A model generated the notes under the pieces. That model had not been told where the DNA came from. It saw nothing but the letters and a program-made list of their open reading frames with translations, and searched no databases. A stretch of DNA of 64,000 bases from Prevotella sp. E13-27 (GTDB lineage Bacteria > Bacteroidota > Bacteroidia > Bacteroidales > Bacteroidaceae). Of the stretch, positions 8,890 to 17,655 are shown piece by piece (position 1 is the stretch's first letter; each line of letters opens with the position of its first letter). Both the position numbers and the translations under genes were made by a program. The stretch is from the NCBI RefSeq assembly GCF_023217965.1, contig NZ_JALPSC010000002.1, forward strand, positions 372,001 to 436,000, read 5' to 3'.

Positions 8890-9917
8890 TCGTTAATCAC
8901 TTTCTGTATTGTTCCGTCCTCGTTGTAGAACAAGCGCTGCACCTTCAGCGAACGCAGGTGAGTGACATCGTTTGAAGGCACGCAGTCGTGATAGAAGAGA
9001 TACCACTGTCCCTTGTATTCTACTATGCTGTGGTGTGTGGTCCATCCCACCACTGGGTCGAGTATCACGCCCTGATACTTGAATGGTCCGTAAGGGTTGT
9101 CGCCTATGGCGTAACACAGCATGTGGCTGTCGCCAGTAGAATATGAGAAATAGTACTTGCCGTTATATTTGTGCATCCATGATGCCTCGAAGAAACGGTG
9201 TGGGTTGCCAGCCTTCATAGGCTCGCCGTTGGCATCGAGAACCACGAGGGCGCGAGGAGCCTCTGCAAACTGAAGAACATCATCGCTCATGCGTACCACA
9301 GCGCTGTTTATGGCTGGAGAGTCGGCTGTGGTGAAGAGCTCTCCCTTGTGGTCAGGAGCAGCACCGAGGTCAACGAGTCCGTTCTCTTCTCCATATTTGC
9401 CCAACACTGGAGCCTTGCCGTTAGGCAGCGGGCGCCACCACTGGAGCTGTCCGCCCCATAGTCCTCCGAAGTAGCAGTACACCTGTCCGTCATCATCTTT
9501 GAATACGCTTGGGTCAATAGAGAACGAACCGCGTATGGGCTGGTCCTGTGGCACGAACGGTCCTTCTGGCTTGTCGGCTACTGCCACACCAAGATGGAAC
9601 ACTCCGTCATAGCCTTTTGCAGAGAAGATGAGGTAGTACTTACCGTCTTTCTCCACCACGTCGTTGTCCCACATCTGTTTCTCAGCCCATTTCACCTGGT
9701 CAACATCGAGAATCACTCCATGGTCTGTAGCTTCATCCTTCTCTACGTCGCCAAAGCTGAGCACGTGGTAGTCGCGCATCTGGAAGTGTCCGCCGTCATC
9801 GTCGAAGCATTCTCCGGCATCCCAGTCATGTGAGGGATAGATATAAAGACGTCCGTTAAACACATTGGCAGAGGGGTCTGCCATATAGTCGCTTGGGAAA
9901 AGATAGCGTGGTTTCAT
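8886..9917 (-). CDS. GH43 beta-xylosidase/arabinofuranosidase, cytoplasmic type
   Basis: This 343-residue family 43 glycosidase lacks a signal peptide, so it probably acts in the cytoplasm on imported xylo-oligosaccharides. The three catalytic carboxylates are visible: the base Asp14 in DYMADPSANVFNGRLYIYPS, Asp135 in FSIDPSVFKDDDG, and the acid Glu244 in FFEASWMHKYNGKYYFSYS. Length and sequence style match single-domain Prevotella enzymes such as XynB. It follows the GH10 gene by 30 bases and overlaps the sigma factor by four. The pairing with a sugar symporter and a GH10 supports xylosidase/exoxylanase activity, which is inferred from context. Confidence 0.88.
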   Translation of the reverse strand: MKPRYLFPSDYMADPSANVFNGRLYIYPSHDWDAGECFDDDGGHFQMRDYHVLSFGDVEKDEATDHGVILDVDQVKWAEKQMWDNDVVEKDGKYYLIFSAKGYDGVFHLGVAVADKPEGPFVPQDQPIRGSFSIDPSVFKDDDGQVYCYFGGLWGGQLQWWRPLPNGKAPVLGKYGEENGLVDLGAAPDHKGELFTTADSPAINSAVVRMSDDVLQFAEAPRALVVLDANGEPMKAGNPHRFFEASWMHKYNGKYYFSYSTGDSHMLCYAIGDNPYGPFKYQGVILDPVVGWTTHHSIVEYKGQWYLFYHDCVPSNDVTHLRSLKVQRLFYNEDGTIQKVINE

Positions 9918-9947
9918 AATTCTGATTGTTTTGTCGTTATTGTTTTG

Positions 9948-11060
9948 TTATTTGTAAATCTTGATAATCTCATCTACCACAGGCTTAGCCTTATACTGTC
10001 GGTCGAACAGCAGAGGGTAGTTGGTGCGTCCCTTGATGGGCCATCCGTTGAGCCATGAGCCACCGTCGCTCACTCCCCAGATATTTATGCGGCTTATCTG
10101 TGAGCGGTGCTTGTAGTAGAGGTTAAACAATGCCAGCCATCGGGCGTCAAGCTCCTTCTGTTTTGCAGCCGGCAGTCCGTTGGGGTAGGGGTTGTACTTC
10201 TGCTGAAGCTCGAAGTTCTGTGCTATGTCTGCACCGCCGAATCCCTGTGGGTTTGGCAGCACGTTGACGTCGAGCTCAGTAATCATAACCTTTACTCCGC
10301 AGGCTGCGAAGGCGTCGATGGACTTCTCATATTCCTTCAGGTCAGGATAGTCCAGTCCGTTGTGGCTCTGCATGCCCACACCGTCTATGCGCAGTCCCTT
10401 TGCCTTCAGGTTCTTCACAAGTCGGCATACAGCCTCTCGCTTCTTTGGCTGGGCCATTGAGTAGTCGTTGTAGTACAGCTCTGCATCAGGATCTGCTTCG
10501 TGGGCAGTACGGAAGGCAATCTCTATGAACTCCTCGCCTAAGAGATTGTAATAGTGTGACTTGCGGAACGAGCCGTCGTCCATGATAGCCTCGTTCACCA
10601 CGTCCCATCCGTGAACCTGTCCCTTATAGTGACCCACCACGGTCTTGATGTGCTTTATCAGTCGCTCTTTCAATACTTCCTTTGAAGCGGGGCTTGCTGC
10701 ATAGCCATTGGTGAACCACCAGTCAGGAGCCTGCGAATGCCATACCAGACAGTGTCCCAGCACCTTAAGGTTGTGCTGCTGACAGTAGCTCACGAACTTG
10801 TCTGCCACACGGAAGTCGAAGAGTCCTTCTGCAGGTGCCAGCGTCTCTGGCTTCATGCAGTTCTCAGCCACTGCGCAGTTGAAGTGCTTGTCCATCACGG
10901 CATCGGCCTCAGGCACCTGTCCGTCGCTCTGCCACTGATTGATGGCAGCACCAATCAAACAATATTTTCCGATAGCATCCTTCAGCCCCTGCTGAGCCAT
11001 GCCTGCCATTGGCATCATGGTCAAGCAGAGTGCCAAAACCTTGATTGTCTTATTCTTCAT
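9948..11060 (-). CDS. GH10 endo-beta-1,4-xylanase
   Basis: This 370-residue secreted xylanase cuts the xylan backbone. The signal peptide ends at about residue 22 (MAGMAQQ). The family 10 barrel shows LGHCLVWHSQAPDWW, the acid/base Glu157 in WDVVNEAIMDDG and the nucleophile Glu262 in MITELDVNV, then INIWGVSDGGSWLNGWP. It is a single-domain enzyme of usual length with no binding module. The start lies 11 bases inside the transporter gene, so translation is probably coupled. It matches the xylanase slot of the P. bryantii xyn cluster. Confidence 0.93.
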   Translation of the reverse strand: MKNKTIKVLALCLTMMPMAGMAQQGLKDAIGKYCLIGAAINQWQSDGQVPEADAVMDKHFNCAVAENCMKPETLAPAEGLFDFRVADKFVSYCQQHNLKVLGHCLVWHSQAPDWWFTNGYAASPASKEVLKERLIKHIKTVVGHYKGQVHGWDVVNEAIMDDGSFRKSHYYNLLGEEFIEIAFRTAHEADPDAELYYNDYSMAQPKKREAVCRLVKNLKAKGLRIDGVGMQSHNGLDYPDLKEYEKSIDAFAACGVKVMITELDVNVLPNPQGFGGADIAQNFELQQKYNPYPNGLPAAKQKELDARWLALFNLYYKHRSQISRINIWGVSDGGSWLNGWPIKGRTNYPLLFDRQYKAKPVVDEIIKIYK

Positions 11061-12444
11061 GACTGCGTGCTTCGATTTCCTTGTTTATCTGGTCTATCTT
11101 GTCGTCAGTAAGCTCATAGCGTGAGATGATGAACATCGCGAGGAGGAGCAGGGCTGCAGGTATTACGCATACCAGCCAGAGGATGCCCTCTTCAGCCTCG
11201 GGAGTCTGCTCTATGACTTCTGGGTTGTATGCCACATAGGCAAGGATGGCAGGAGCGACAACGCTTCCGAGCGTCATGCCGGCCTTGAAGAAGATGCCTG
11301 TAAGTGCATTTACGATACCTGCGATGCGCTTGCCGCTGACATATTCGCCATAAGAGATGACCTCAGGCACCAGTGCCCACATGTAGCCTGTAGCCACTAT
11401 GACGCCAGTCGATTTCACAAACTGGGCGATATATACCAGAGTCATGCTGGGCTGCTCCATCTTTGCTACAAAATAGAGGAATGCCATGCCGATGATTGCT
11501 ATGGACAGGAAGATGTAGAACATGTTCTTCTTGCCTACCATCTTTTTTATCATTGGAACGAGCGGCATGAATATGAACGACGGAGCCGAGCCGAGACCCA
11601 TGAATATTGAAAGCTGGTCGGCTGAGCCTCTCATGTTGCTGTTTATGAAGTATGCGCCAGCAGCATTGCCGATAGACATCATGGCGAAAGCTGTGATGAA
11701 GAAGAATGCTATGACTCTTAGCGGACGGTTATGGAAGAACTCCATCCACAGGTCGCTTATCTTCACGTTGGCTGCCTCGCTTGCGTCCATTACCACGCGC
11801 TCCTTACACTGGCTGAAGCAGAAGAACAGCAGAGCCAGACCTATTGATGCATATATCGTCATCGTGGTGAACCATGCAGCAGGATCCTTTGGCAGTCCCT
11901 CGTGCTCCTCGTTGGTGAAGTAGGCGATGAGCAGTGGCAGACCAGAGCCCACGGCCAGTCCGCCGCAGTTGGCCATGAACATTCGTACTGATGTGAGGAT
12001 TGTAATCTCGTCTGTATCGCGAGTGAGCGATGAGTTCAGTGCGCCATAAGGCACGTTTATGAATGTATAGAGTAGCGTCATTGCTATGTATGTCACATAA
12101 GCGTAGAGCAGTGATGGCGCGAATCCGTTCCAGAAGCAGAGGATGGCAAATCCTGTCAGAGGAATACCTACATAAACAAGATATGCACGATATTTGCCTA
12201 ACTTTGGCGAGTGCTTGTCTATTAGGGCACCAACGATAGGGTCCCATATCACGTTTGCCACGTTGCCTACTGTGAACATCACAGAGACGTCAACTGCGTC
12301 GAGTCCGTAGATGTCGGTGTAGAAGAACAGCAGATACATGCATGTAGTCTGGAAAATCAAGTTTTGGGCTAGGTCGCCCGAGCCGAAGCCTATGCGCTGC
12401 AGCCATGAAAGTTTGTAAAATCCTTTTGTTTCAGTTGTTGACAT
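11050..12444 (-). CDS. GPH-family sugar:cation symporter (xyloside type)
   Basis: This inner-membrane transporter of the glycoside-pentoside-hexuronide family (major facilitator superfamily) probably imports xylo-oligosaccharides. About 12 hydrophobic helices are apparent. The N-terminal FGSGDLAQNLIFQTTCMYLLFFYTD and the loop DPIVGALIDKHSPKLGKYRAY are typical of the family. The chosen ATG at 12444 gives 464 residues. A longer reading from a TTG at 12483 is unlikely because it coincides with the -7 box at 12481-12488. It is the first gene of the GH10-GH43-sigma-GH67 operon and takes the position of XynD in P. bryantii. Confidence 0.9.
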   Translation of the reverse strand: MSTTETKGFYKLSWLQRIGFGSGDLAQNLIFQTTCMYLLFFYTDIYGLDAVDVSVMFTVGNVANVIWDPIVGALIDKHSPKLGKYRAYLVYVGIPLTGFAILCFWNGFAPSLLYAYVTYIAMTLLYTFINVPYGALNSSLTRDTDEITILTSVRMFMANCGGLAVGSGLPLLIAYFTNEEHEGLPKDPAAWFTTMTIYASIGLALLFFCFSQCKERVVMDASEAANVKISDLWMEFFHNRPLRVIAFFFITAFAMMSIGNAAGAYFINSNMRGSADQLSIFMGLGSAPSFIFMPLVPMIKKMVGKKNMFYIFLSIAIIGMAFLYFVAKMEQPSMTLVYIAQFVKSTGVIVATGYMWALVPEVISYGEYVSGKRIAGIVNALTGIFFKAGMTLGSVVAPAILAYVAYNPEVIEQTPEAEEGILWLVCVIPAALLLLAMFIISRYELTDDKIDQINKEIEARSHEE

Positions 12445-12480
12445 ATTTGTTTGTGTTTTTGGTTTTTCCGTATTTGATTG

Positions 12481-12488
12481 CAAAAGTA
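12481..12488 (-). promoter_or_regulatory. -7 box for the xylan operon
   Basis: The minus strand reads TACTTTTG, a TAnnTTTG match 36 bases before the symporter ATG at 12444. It helps decide the start codon. Confidence 0.55.
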
Positions 12489-12539
12489 ATGCTTTTCCTG
12501 GTAATTGAGCGCTTTTTATGTTGCAGATGCTTACCGATA

Positions 12540-12556
12540 TGTTTCATTTTGAAACA
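12540..12556. promoter_or_regulatory. Possible operator palindrome between divergent xylan promoters
   Basis: TGTTTC and GAAACA form a perfect 6-bp inverted repeat with a 5-base spacer, midway between the two divergent -7 boxes. It is a candidate binding site for a regulator controlling both units. No protein is assigned. Confidence 0.3.
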
Positions 12557-12595
12557 AATAACAAAATAGCCCTTGTTTTGTACCAAAAAATGCAC

Positions 12596-12603
12596 TAAAT
12601 TTG
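12596..12603 (+). promoter_or_regulatory. -7 box for the SGNH acetylesterase gene
   Basis: TAAATTTG matches the consensus, with a TTG at 12573-12575 exactly 20 bases upstream as a -33 element. It ends only 8 bases before the ATG at 12612, so the transcript would be almost leaderless. Confidence 0.5.
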
Positions 12604-12611
12604 CCGATGTT

Positions 12612-14615
12612 ATGAAAAAGCTACTTATCCTATCTTTCGCGCTCTTATGCGCTATGGTGGCAGACGCCAAGGTGCAGCTGCCCCAGTTGTTTCAGTCGAA
12701 TATGGTGTTGCAGCGAGGCAAGCCCATCCCTGTTTGGGGTACTGCCGATGCTGGCGAGACTATCCGTGTTACCTTTAAGAAAAAGACCTACGAGACCACT
12801 GCCGATGCCAACGGCAAATGGAAGGTTGTGCTTCCCCAGCAGAAGGCAGGAGGTCCCTTCGAATTGAGAATTGAGAGTGGAGCGCTCGACCTTAGGTCGC
12901 TTGCTACCGAAGGGACGCAAGAATTTAGAAACAATTCTGACAATTATTCTCAAATCACTCTCGAGAATGTGCTCATTGGCGATGTGTGGCTGTGCTCTGG
13001 CCAGTCAAATATCGACGTGACTATTGAGCGCGTTTATCCTCAGTATGGCAAGGTTATCGATGACTATAGTAATGATCGCGTCCGCATGTTCCGCGTGCAG
13101 ACTGACTTCGATACCCACGGACCAAAGGGCGACGTTAGGCCTACGCCCATCAACTGGAAGCCTGTCACCAAGGACAACGCGTGGCTTTTCTCTGCTGTAG
13201 GCTATTTCCTCGGACGCGAGATGTTTGAGAAGACCGGTGTTCCTCAGGGCATCATCGTCAACTCTCTTGGCGGAACGCCCATTCAGGCGTGGCTTGCTGC
13301 TGACACCATCCGTCAGCATTTCCCTGAACTCTACCAGCAGACCGAGTTCTTCCAGGACGATGACATGGTGCGCGCTCTTCAGCGTGGCAATGCAGCAGCA
13401 CAGAATCGTTGGCAGAAGATGCTCACAGACACAGATCCTGGCTTCTCACAGCACTTTTCTGCGCGTGAATATAATGATTCTAAGTGGGAGAAGAAGCGCG
13501 TGTTCAGCGTGAATAATGGTCTCATGAACAGCGTCAACCTCTCTTCCGATTATCGCTATACAGGCTCTTTCTGGGCTCGCCAGCACGTTACCATCGATGC
13601 TGCCCATGCAGGAAAGCCCTGCCGACTGCTTGTAGGCACGCTCTTCGATGCCGACCAGACCTATGTCAATGGCAAGCAGGTAGGCTCTACTGGCTATCAG
13701 TATCCTCCACGTCGCTACACCATACCCGCAGACCTGCTCGTTGAGGGCGACAACGCTCTATCGGTACGCTTCGTTACCAAGGGTGGCTCTCCTCACTTCA
13801 TTCCTGAGAAGCCCTATAAGCTTATTTTCGACGATGGCAAGGAGGTGCTCCTCTCTGACGAGTGGCTCATCCACGAGGGCGCACGAATGCCTCAGACACC
13901 TTCGGCAAACGCAGGCGGACAGAACCTCCCGTCTGTGCTCTACAACGCTATGCTCTATCCCTTGGCACCTTACGCCCTCTCTGGAGTGGTGTGGTATCAG
14001 GGCGAGTCAAACAGCGGTGGCGACAGTCGTAACTATGAGCAGTGGCTCACCCAGTTGGTAAGTGGCTGGCGACAGCTGTGGCAGATGAACGACCTGCCTT
14101 TTGTGGTGGTTCAGTTGGCCAACTACATGGCGCCAAGCGACACCCCGCAGGAGACTGGTTGGACTACTGTCCGTGCTGCCCAGAGCAAGGTGGCAGCTAC
14201 TGTTCCAGGTGTTGGTCTTGCTGTTGCCATTGACCTTGGCGAGACTGTAGATATTCATCCTCTGCGCAAGCGTGAGGTGGCTCAACGTGTTGCTATGAGT
14301 TTTGATAAGATGTTGTGGAACAAGAAATTACAGCTTTATCCTACAGTAATTTCTAATTCTGTTAATGGCGATGCTGTAGAGCTGAAACTGGACCAGAAAT
14401 TGAAGAATGAGGGTGCTCTCTATGAGTTTGAGATAGCAGGTGCCGATGGTCGTTTTGTCAATGCCGAGGCTACTGGCAGTGGCAACACCATCGTTGTTCG
14501 TTCGTCTGTTAAGGAGCCTCGTCGTCTGCGCTATGCGTGGAAGAATAATCCTCTGAAAGCAAACGTCTTTGGTGTCAACAATCTTCCCATGGCTCCATTA
14601 GAAATTAACCTCTAA
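12612..14615 (+). CDS. SGNH carbohydrate acetylesterase (sialate O-acetylesterase family)
   Basis: This 667-residue secreted esterase probably deacetylates xylan. The signal peptide ends near residue 18 (VADAK). An SGNH/SASA hydrolase is shown by Ser132 in CSGQSNIDV, the VVWYQGESN block and a C-terminal DLGETVDIHPLRKRE with the catalytic Asp-His pair. A jelly-roll domain (about residues 300-430, SGSFWARQHVTID-like) is inserted between the blocks, as in CE20-type xylan acetylesterases and XynE. The start chosen is the ATG before KKLLILSFALLC; an upstream GTG/ATG extension has no signal-like sequence. Residues about 84-117 are encoded by a heptamer repeat. It is divergent from the xylan operon. 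Substrate is inferred from context. Confidence 0.82.
   Translation: MKKLLILSFALLCAMVADAKVQLPQLFQSNMVLQRGKPIPVWGTADAGETIRVTFKKKTYETTADANGKWKVVLPQQKAGGPFELRIESGALDLRSLATEGTQEFRNNSDNYSQITLENVLIGDVWLCSGQSNIDVTIERVYPQYGKVIDDYSNDRVRMFRVQTDFDTHGPKGDVRPTPINWKPVTKDNAWLFSAVGYFLGREMFEKTGVPQGIIVNSLGGTPIQAWLAADTIRQHFPELYQQTEFFQDDDMVRALQRGNAAAQNRWQKMLTDTDPGFSQHFSAREYNDSKWEKKRVFSVNNGLMNSVNLSSDYRYTGSFWARQHVTIDAAHAGKPCRLLVGTLFDADQTYVNGKQVGSTGYQYPPRRYTIPADLLVEGDNALSVRFVTKGGSPHFIPEKPYKLIFDDGKEVLLSDEWLIHEGARMPQTPSANAGGQNLPSVLYNAMLYPLAPYALSGVVWYQGESNSGGDSRNYEQWLTQLVSGWRQLWQMNDLPFVVVQLANYMAPSDTPQETGWTTVRAAQSKVAATVPGVGLAVAIDLGETVDIHPLRKREVAQRVAMSFDKMLWNKKLQLYPTVISNSVNGDAVELKLDQKLKNEGALYEFEIAGADGRFVNAEATGSGNTIVVRSSVKEPRRLRYAWKNNPLKANVFGVNNLPMAPLEINL
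12853..12963. repeat. In-frame heptamer repeat inside the SGNH esterase
   Basis: GAATTGA/GAGTGGA heptamers on the left and AATTCTG/TTCTCAA-type units on the right flank a central CGACCTTAGGTCG palindrome. The segment encodes about 35 low-similarity residues just before the catalytic Ser block. Confidence 0.6.
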
Positions 14616-14676
14616 TCTCTCACCTCTCACCTCTCACCTCTTACCTCTTACCTCTCACTTCTCATTTCTCACCTCT
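14610..14676. repeat. Heptanucleotide array (CTCTCAC type) before the isomerase-like gene
   Basis: About nine degenerate 7-base units (CTCTCAC, CTCTTAC, TTCTCAT) begin in the stop codon of the esterase and run to four bases before the next ATG. They occupy the whole intergenic and ribosome-binding region. Confidence 0.85.
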
Positions 14677-14680
14677 CCCT

Positions 14681-15877
14681 ATGGACATAGCAATCTTCAC
14701 GCTCACTTCAGCTCTCCACGACGCACAGTCGGTTAAGGCATCAACCCAGCAGTTTCTTGGTGCAATAGGCATTGATCATGTATTTTGCGATGCCGACTAT
14801 ACCGAATACGGTCACCACGACCTCAATATAATATATGTGCGCACAGGAGGCACTGAGGGCATCTTTCTTGAGAAGTTGCCTGTCCTGAAGGCTCAGGGTG
14901 GCGACAGCCCCATCTATCTTCTCACGTCAGGGCTCAGCAATTCCCTTGCCGCCTCGCTGGAGATACTGTCTTATCTGCGCCAGCAAGGCCTTCGTGGCGA
15001 GGTTATTCATGGCAGCAACGAGTATATAGCAGAGCGAATCAGGTCATTGGCAGCTGTTGAGAAGGCTCGCCGTCAGCTTCGTGAGTGTCGCCTTGGTGTA
15101 GTGGGGGAGCCGTCCGACTGGCTCATCTCCAGTCATGTCGATGCTGCTGTTGTGAAGAAGCGCCTTGGCATCTCTCTTGAGAGCATAGCCATCAGCGAGC
15201 TTCTTTCCATCATGGATACCACGCCAGAGACGATGCCTCAGGAGACCTCCAGCGTGGAGTGTATAAAGCAGGCCCTGCCAGGCGCCAATCGTATCTATCT
15301 CGCTCTGAGGCAGTTGGCTCAGCAGCACAGACTCAACGGACTGACCATCCGTTGCTTCGACCTTCTCACGGCTGTTCACAACACAGGCTGTCTGGCTCTT
15401 GCAAAGCTGTCGTCAGAAGGCGTTGTTGCTGGCTGCGAGGGCGACGTGCCCGCCCTGCTTACAATGGTCATTGGCAAGGCTCTCACAGGCATCACTGGCT
15501 TCCAGGCCAACCCAGCGCGAGTGGATATTGCCACAGGCGAGCTTGTTTTTGCCCATTGCACCATACCTTTCAGTCTTGTTGAGCGCTATGAGCTCGACAC
15601 CCATTTCGAGTCGGGCATAGGCGTTGGCATTCGTGGTTTCATGAAGGAGGGGCCTGTCACGGTGTTCAAGGTCTCTGCCGACCTCTCGCGCTATTATGCC
15701 GAGGAGGGCTTCCTTGTTAAGAACATGTCGCAGCCCAATATGTGTCGCACTCAGCAGCTCATTCGTCTGTGCAATCCCGAGCAGGCCCGATATTTCCTCA
15801 CCTCGCCCATAGGCAATCATCACGTCATCATTCCTGGCCATCATAAGCGTCTCATCGATGATTTCATGTCCTTTTAG
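14681..15877 (+). CDS. L-fucose/L-arabinose isomerase-like protein
   Basis: This 398-residue cytoplasmic protein resembles the fucose/arabinose isomerase fold. An N-terminal Rossmann-like part begins MDIAIFTLTSALHD and contains IYVRTGGTEGIFL. The C-terminal part has GEVVAG-like and TVFKVSADLSRYYAEEGFL elements and ends in a conserved-looking SPIGNHHVIIPGHHKRLID. No signal peptide is seen. True aldose-ketose isomerase activity is uncertain because the metal-binding residues cannot be confirmed by eye. It may process a monosaccharide released by the upstream hydrolases. The 65-base gap from the esterase consists of heptamer repeats. A short U-rich hairpin follows the stop. Confidence 0.55.
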   Translation: MDIAIFTLTSALHDAQSVKASTQQFLGAIGIDHVFCDADYTEYGHHDLNIIYVRTGGTEGIFLEKLPVLKAQGGDSPIYLLTSGLSNSLAASLEILSYLRQQGLRGEVIHGSNEYIAERIRSLAAVEKARRQLRECRLGVVGEPSDWLISSHVDAAVVKKRLGISLESIAISELLSIMDTTPETMPQETSSVECIKQALPGANRIYLALRQLAQQHRLNGLTIRCFDLLTAVHNTGCLALAKLSSEGVVAGCEGDVPALLTMVIGKALTGITGFQANPARVDIATGELVFAHCTIPFSLVERYELDTHFESGIGVGIRGFMKEGPVTVFKVSADLSRYYAEEGFLVKNMSQPNMCRTQQLIRLCNPEQARYFLTSPIGNHHVIIPGHHKRLIDDFMSF

Positions 15878-15880
15878 AAG

Positions 15881-15897
15881 AAAAACTTCAAGTTTTT
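15881..15897 (+). terminator. Terminator after the isomerase-like gene
   Basis: AAAAACT-TCA-AGTTTTT forms a 7-bp stem with a 3-base loop directly after the stop codon, and the T-rich right arm serves as the tail. Confidence 0.5.
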
Positions 15898-15972
15898 ATA
15901 CAAGCTAATGTAGTATTAGTGTTGCGTTTTGTGGAAAATCATCCCACAAATTTGAAAATTATGGATAATTTC

Positions 15973-16004
15973 TTTGGCAGAATGGTTAACAATGTTTATC
16001 TTTG
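15973..16004 (+). promoter_or_regulatory. Promoter of the SUMF1-like/OMP gene group
   Basis: TTTG at 15973-15976 and TATCTTTG at 15997-16004, separated by 20 bases, match both halves of the Bacteroidetes promoter consensus. The start codon is 45 bases downstream. Confidence 0.7.
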
Positions 16005-16048
16005 CATCATAAAAGTAAAAAATATTAACCTGAATATACATCTGACCA

Positions 16049-17629
16049 ATGAAAAAAGTGTTTCTTACCCTCATGGGGCTGTTGGCAGTAGTAGTTGCCA
16101 ACGCCTACACTTGTGTTAACTTCAACTCCGGCGATCCCAACATTTTGATGCAGAGAGTGAACATCTCTTACGAGATACTTTGGGACGAAGCCCGCGTCTC
16201 CAACCACGAGAACCTGCTTTGGAAAGACTATCTTAACAAGCGTGGTGCTGACTTCGTGCGCGACTGGCCCAGCGATCGTGAGAAAGCAGAGAATTATTTC
16301 GTTAACCGTTTCAACAAGAAGAGCGACTTCTTGCGCATCCAGGATGGTTCTCCCGTCTATAAGATGATTGTCCGTCCCCGCACTATCGACGTTGGTGGCG
16401 CGGGAGCAGCTTTCACCCCGTTCTCATCGGCTAAGGCTGGTGGTTGCATCATGGATGGCACTATAGAGTTTGTCGATTTGAGCAAGAATCAGGTTGTCTG
16501 CATTCTTAACGTTGTTGAGGGCAAAGGCCTAGGCCACATGTCAGAGACTATCCGTCTCGGCTTGATGCTTCACGAGATAGCAGGCGACATCCACGACTTC
16601 ATTAACGATAATGTTAAGAAGGGTAAGGTTATGGCTACTCCAATAGCTGGCGCTGCAGCCGTTCCAGTTGTTTCTGCCCCAGCCGTATCAACACCTGTTG
16701 CTACTGCTCCTACAGCAGCCACTTCTGCTCCTGCTGCCCCTGCTGCTGCGAGCGCAGGCGATGTGCGCATAGTTCTGAAGAATGGCAGCGTGCTCATCGG
16801 CAAGATGAAGGCTTTCGACCCCACCAAGGCAATAACCATTGAGATGGCAGGCATGTCTACCTCTATCCCAATGACTGAGGTGCAGAATGTAGAGTCTGTA
16901 GGAAATGCTGCTCCAGTGGCTCAGCCAGCAGCTGTTCAGACAGCTCCTGTTCAGTCTGCTCCTGTTCAGGCAGCCCCAGCCAATGTGTCTCTTGGCAGTC
17001 AGAAGCTCCTTGTTACTGACAACAACCCCTATCCTGAGTCATTCCGCGTCACCATCGATGGCCATGTGATGAACATGATTCTCGTTCGTGGCGGCCACAT
17101 GAACATGGGCTACAATGGCGATGGCAGCCGCAGAATGCACAGCGAGCCTGTCCATGAGGTCATCGTCACCTCTTTTTATATGAGCGACCAGCCCCTTCCC
17201 GCATCGCTTGTGCTGCCCCTCGTTGGCGACAAGAACGTTGATGGTCAGGGCAGCGAGCCTGCTCAGGTGCGCGGCTTCGACGATGTGGAGCGTGTCATTG
17301 CCAACGTTCAGCGTAAGACAGGCCTGCCTTATCGTCTGCCTACAGAGGCCGAGTGGGAGTATGCCGCTTGCAGTCAGCAGCAGAACGCCATCTTCAGCAT
17401 CGCTTCGGGCCGTTACACAGCCTATGAGTGGTGCAGCGACTGGCTCGACTGGTATCCTGAAGACCGTGTGGTCATCACCGACCCTACAGGTCCTATGCGT
17501 GGCGAGCAGCATGCCATCCGCTCTATCAACAGCCGCGGTGGTAAGTTCGACCGCAGCAATGACATTGACGAACGTGGCTCCTACCTCGGACTCGTCCGTC
17601 TTGTCATCAAGGCAAAAGATGTAAAATAA
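16049..17629 (+). CDS. Secreted protein with C-terminal SUMF1/FGE-like domain
   Basis: This 526-residue exported protein has four parts. A signal peptide ends near residue 20 (VVANAYT). An N-terminal domain of about 170 residues, seen in no family I recognise, includes DRVRDWPSDRE-like and MIVRPRTIDVGGAG elements. A small beta domain (about 235-285, RIVLKNGSVLIGKMKAF) lies between two Ala/Pro/Val-rich linkers. The C-terminal domain holds MNMILVRGGHMNMGYNGDG, YRLPTEAEWEYAA and AYEWCSDWLDWYPED, diagnostic of the formylglycine-generating enzyme/SUMF1 fold. The paired active-site cysteines of true FGEs are not evident, so a binding or structural role is likelier than sulfatase activation. Two outer-membrane barrels follow. 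Confidence 0.75.
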   Translation: MKKVFLTLMGLLAVVVANAYTCVNFNSGDPNILMQRVNISYEILWDEARVSNHENLLWKDYLNKRGADFVRDWPSDREKAENYFVNRFNKKSDFLRIQDGSPVYKMIVRPRTIDVGGAGAAFTPFSSAKAGGCIMDGTIEFVDLSKNQVVCILNVVEGKGLGHMSETIRLGLMLHEIAGDIHDFINDNVKKGKVMATPIAGAAAVPVVSAPAVSTPVATAPTAATSAPAAPAAASAGDVRIVLKNGSVLIGKMKAFDPTKAITIEMAGMSTSIPMTEVQNVESVGNAAPVAQPAAVQTAPVQSAPVQAAPANVSLGSQKLLVTDNNPYPESFRVTIDGHVMNMILVRGGHMNMGYNGDGSRRMHSEPVHEVIVTSFYMSDQPLPASLVLPLVGDKNVDGQGSEPAQVRGFDDVERVIANVQRKTGLPYRLPTEAEWEYAACSQQQNAIFSIASGRYTAYEWCSDWLDWYPEDRVVITDPTGPMRGEQHAIRSINSRGGKFDRSNDIDERGSYLGLVRLVIKAKDVK

Positions 17630-17655
17630 GAACAAAAAACTAAAATACAATCATT

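Noticed and set aside
12445..12483. TTG start for the GPH symporter
   Set aside because: The TTG lies within the predicted -7 box, so it would not be in the transcript; the ATG at 12444 fits the family start.
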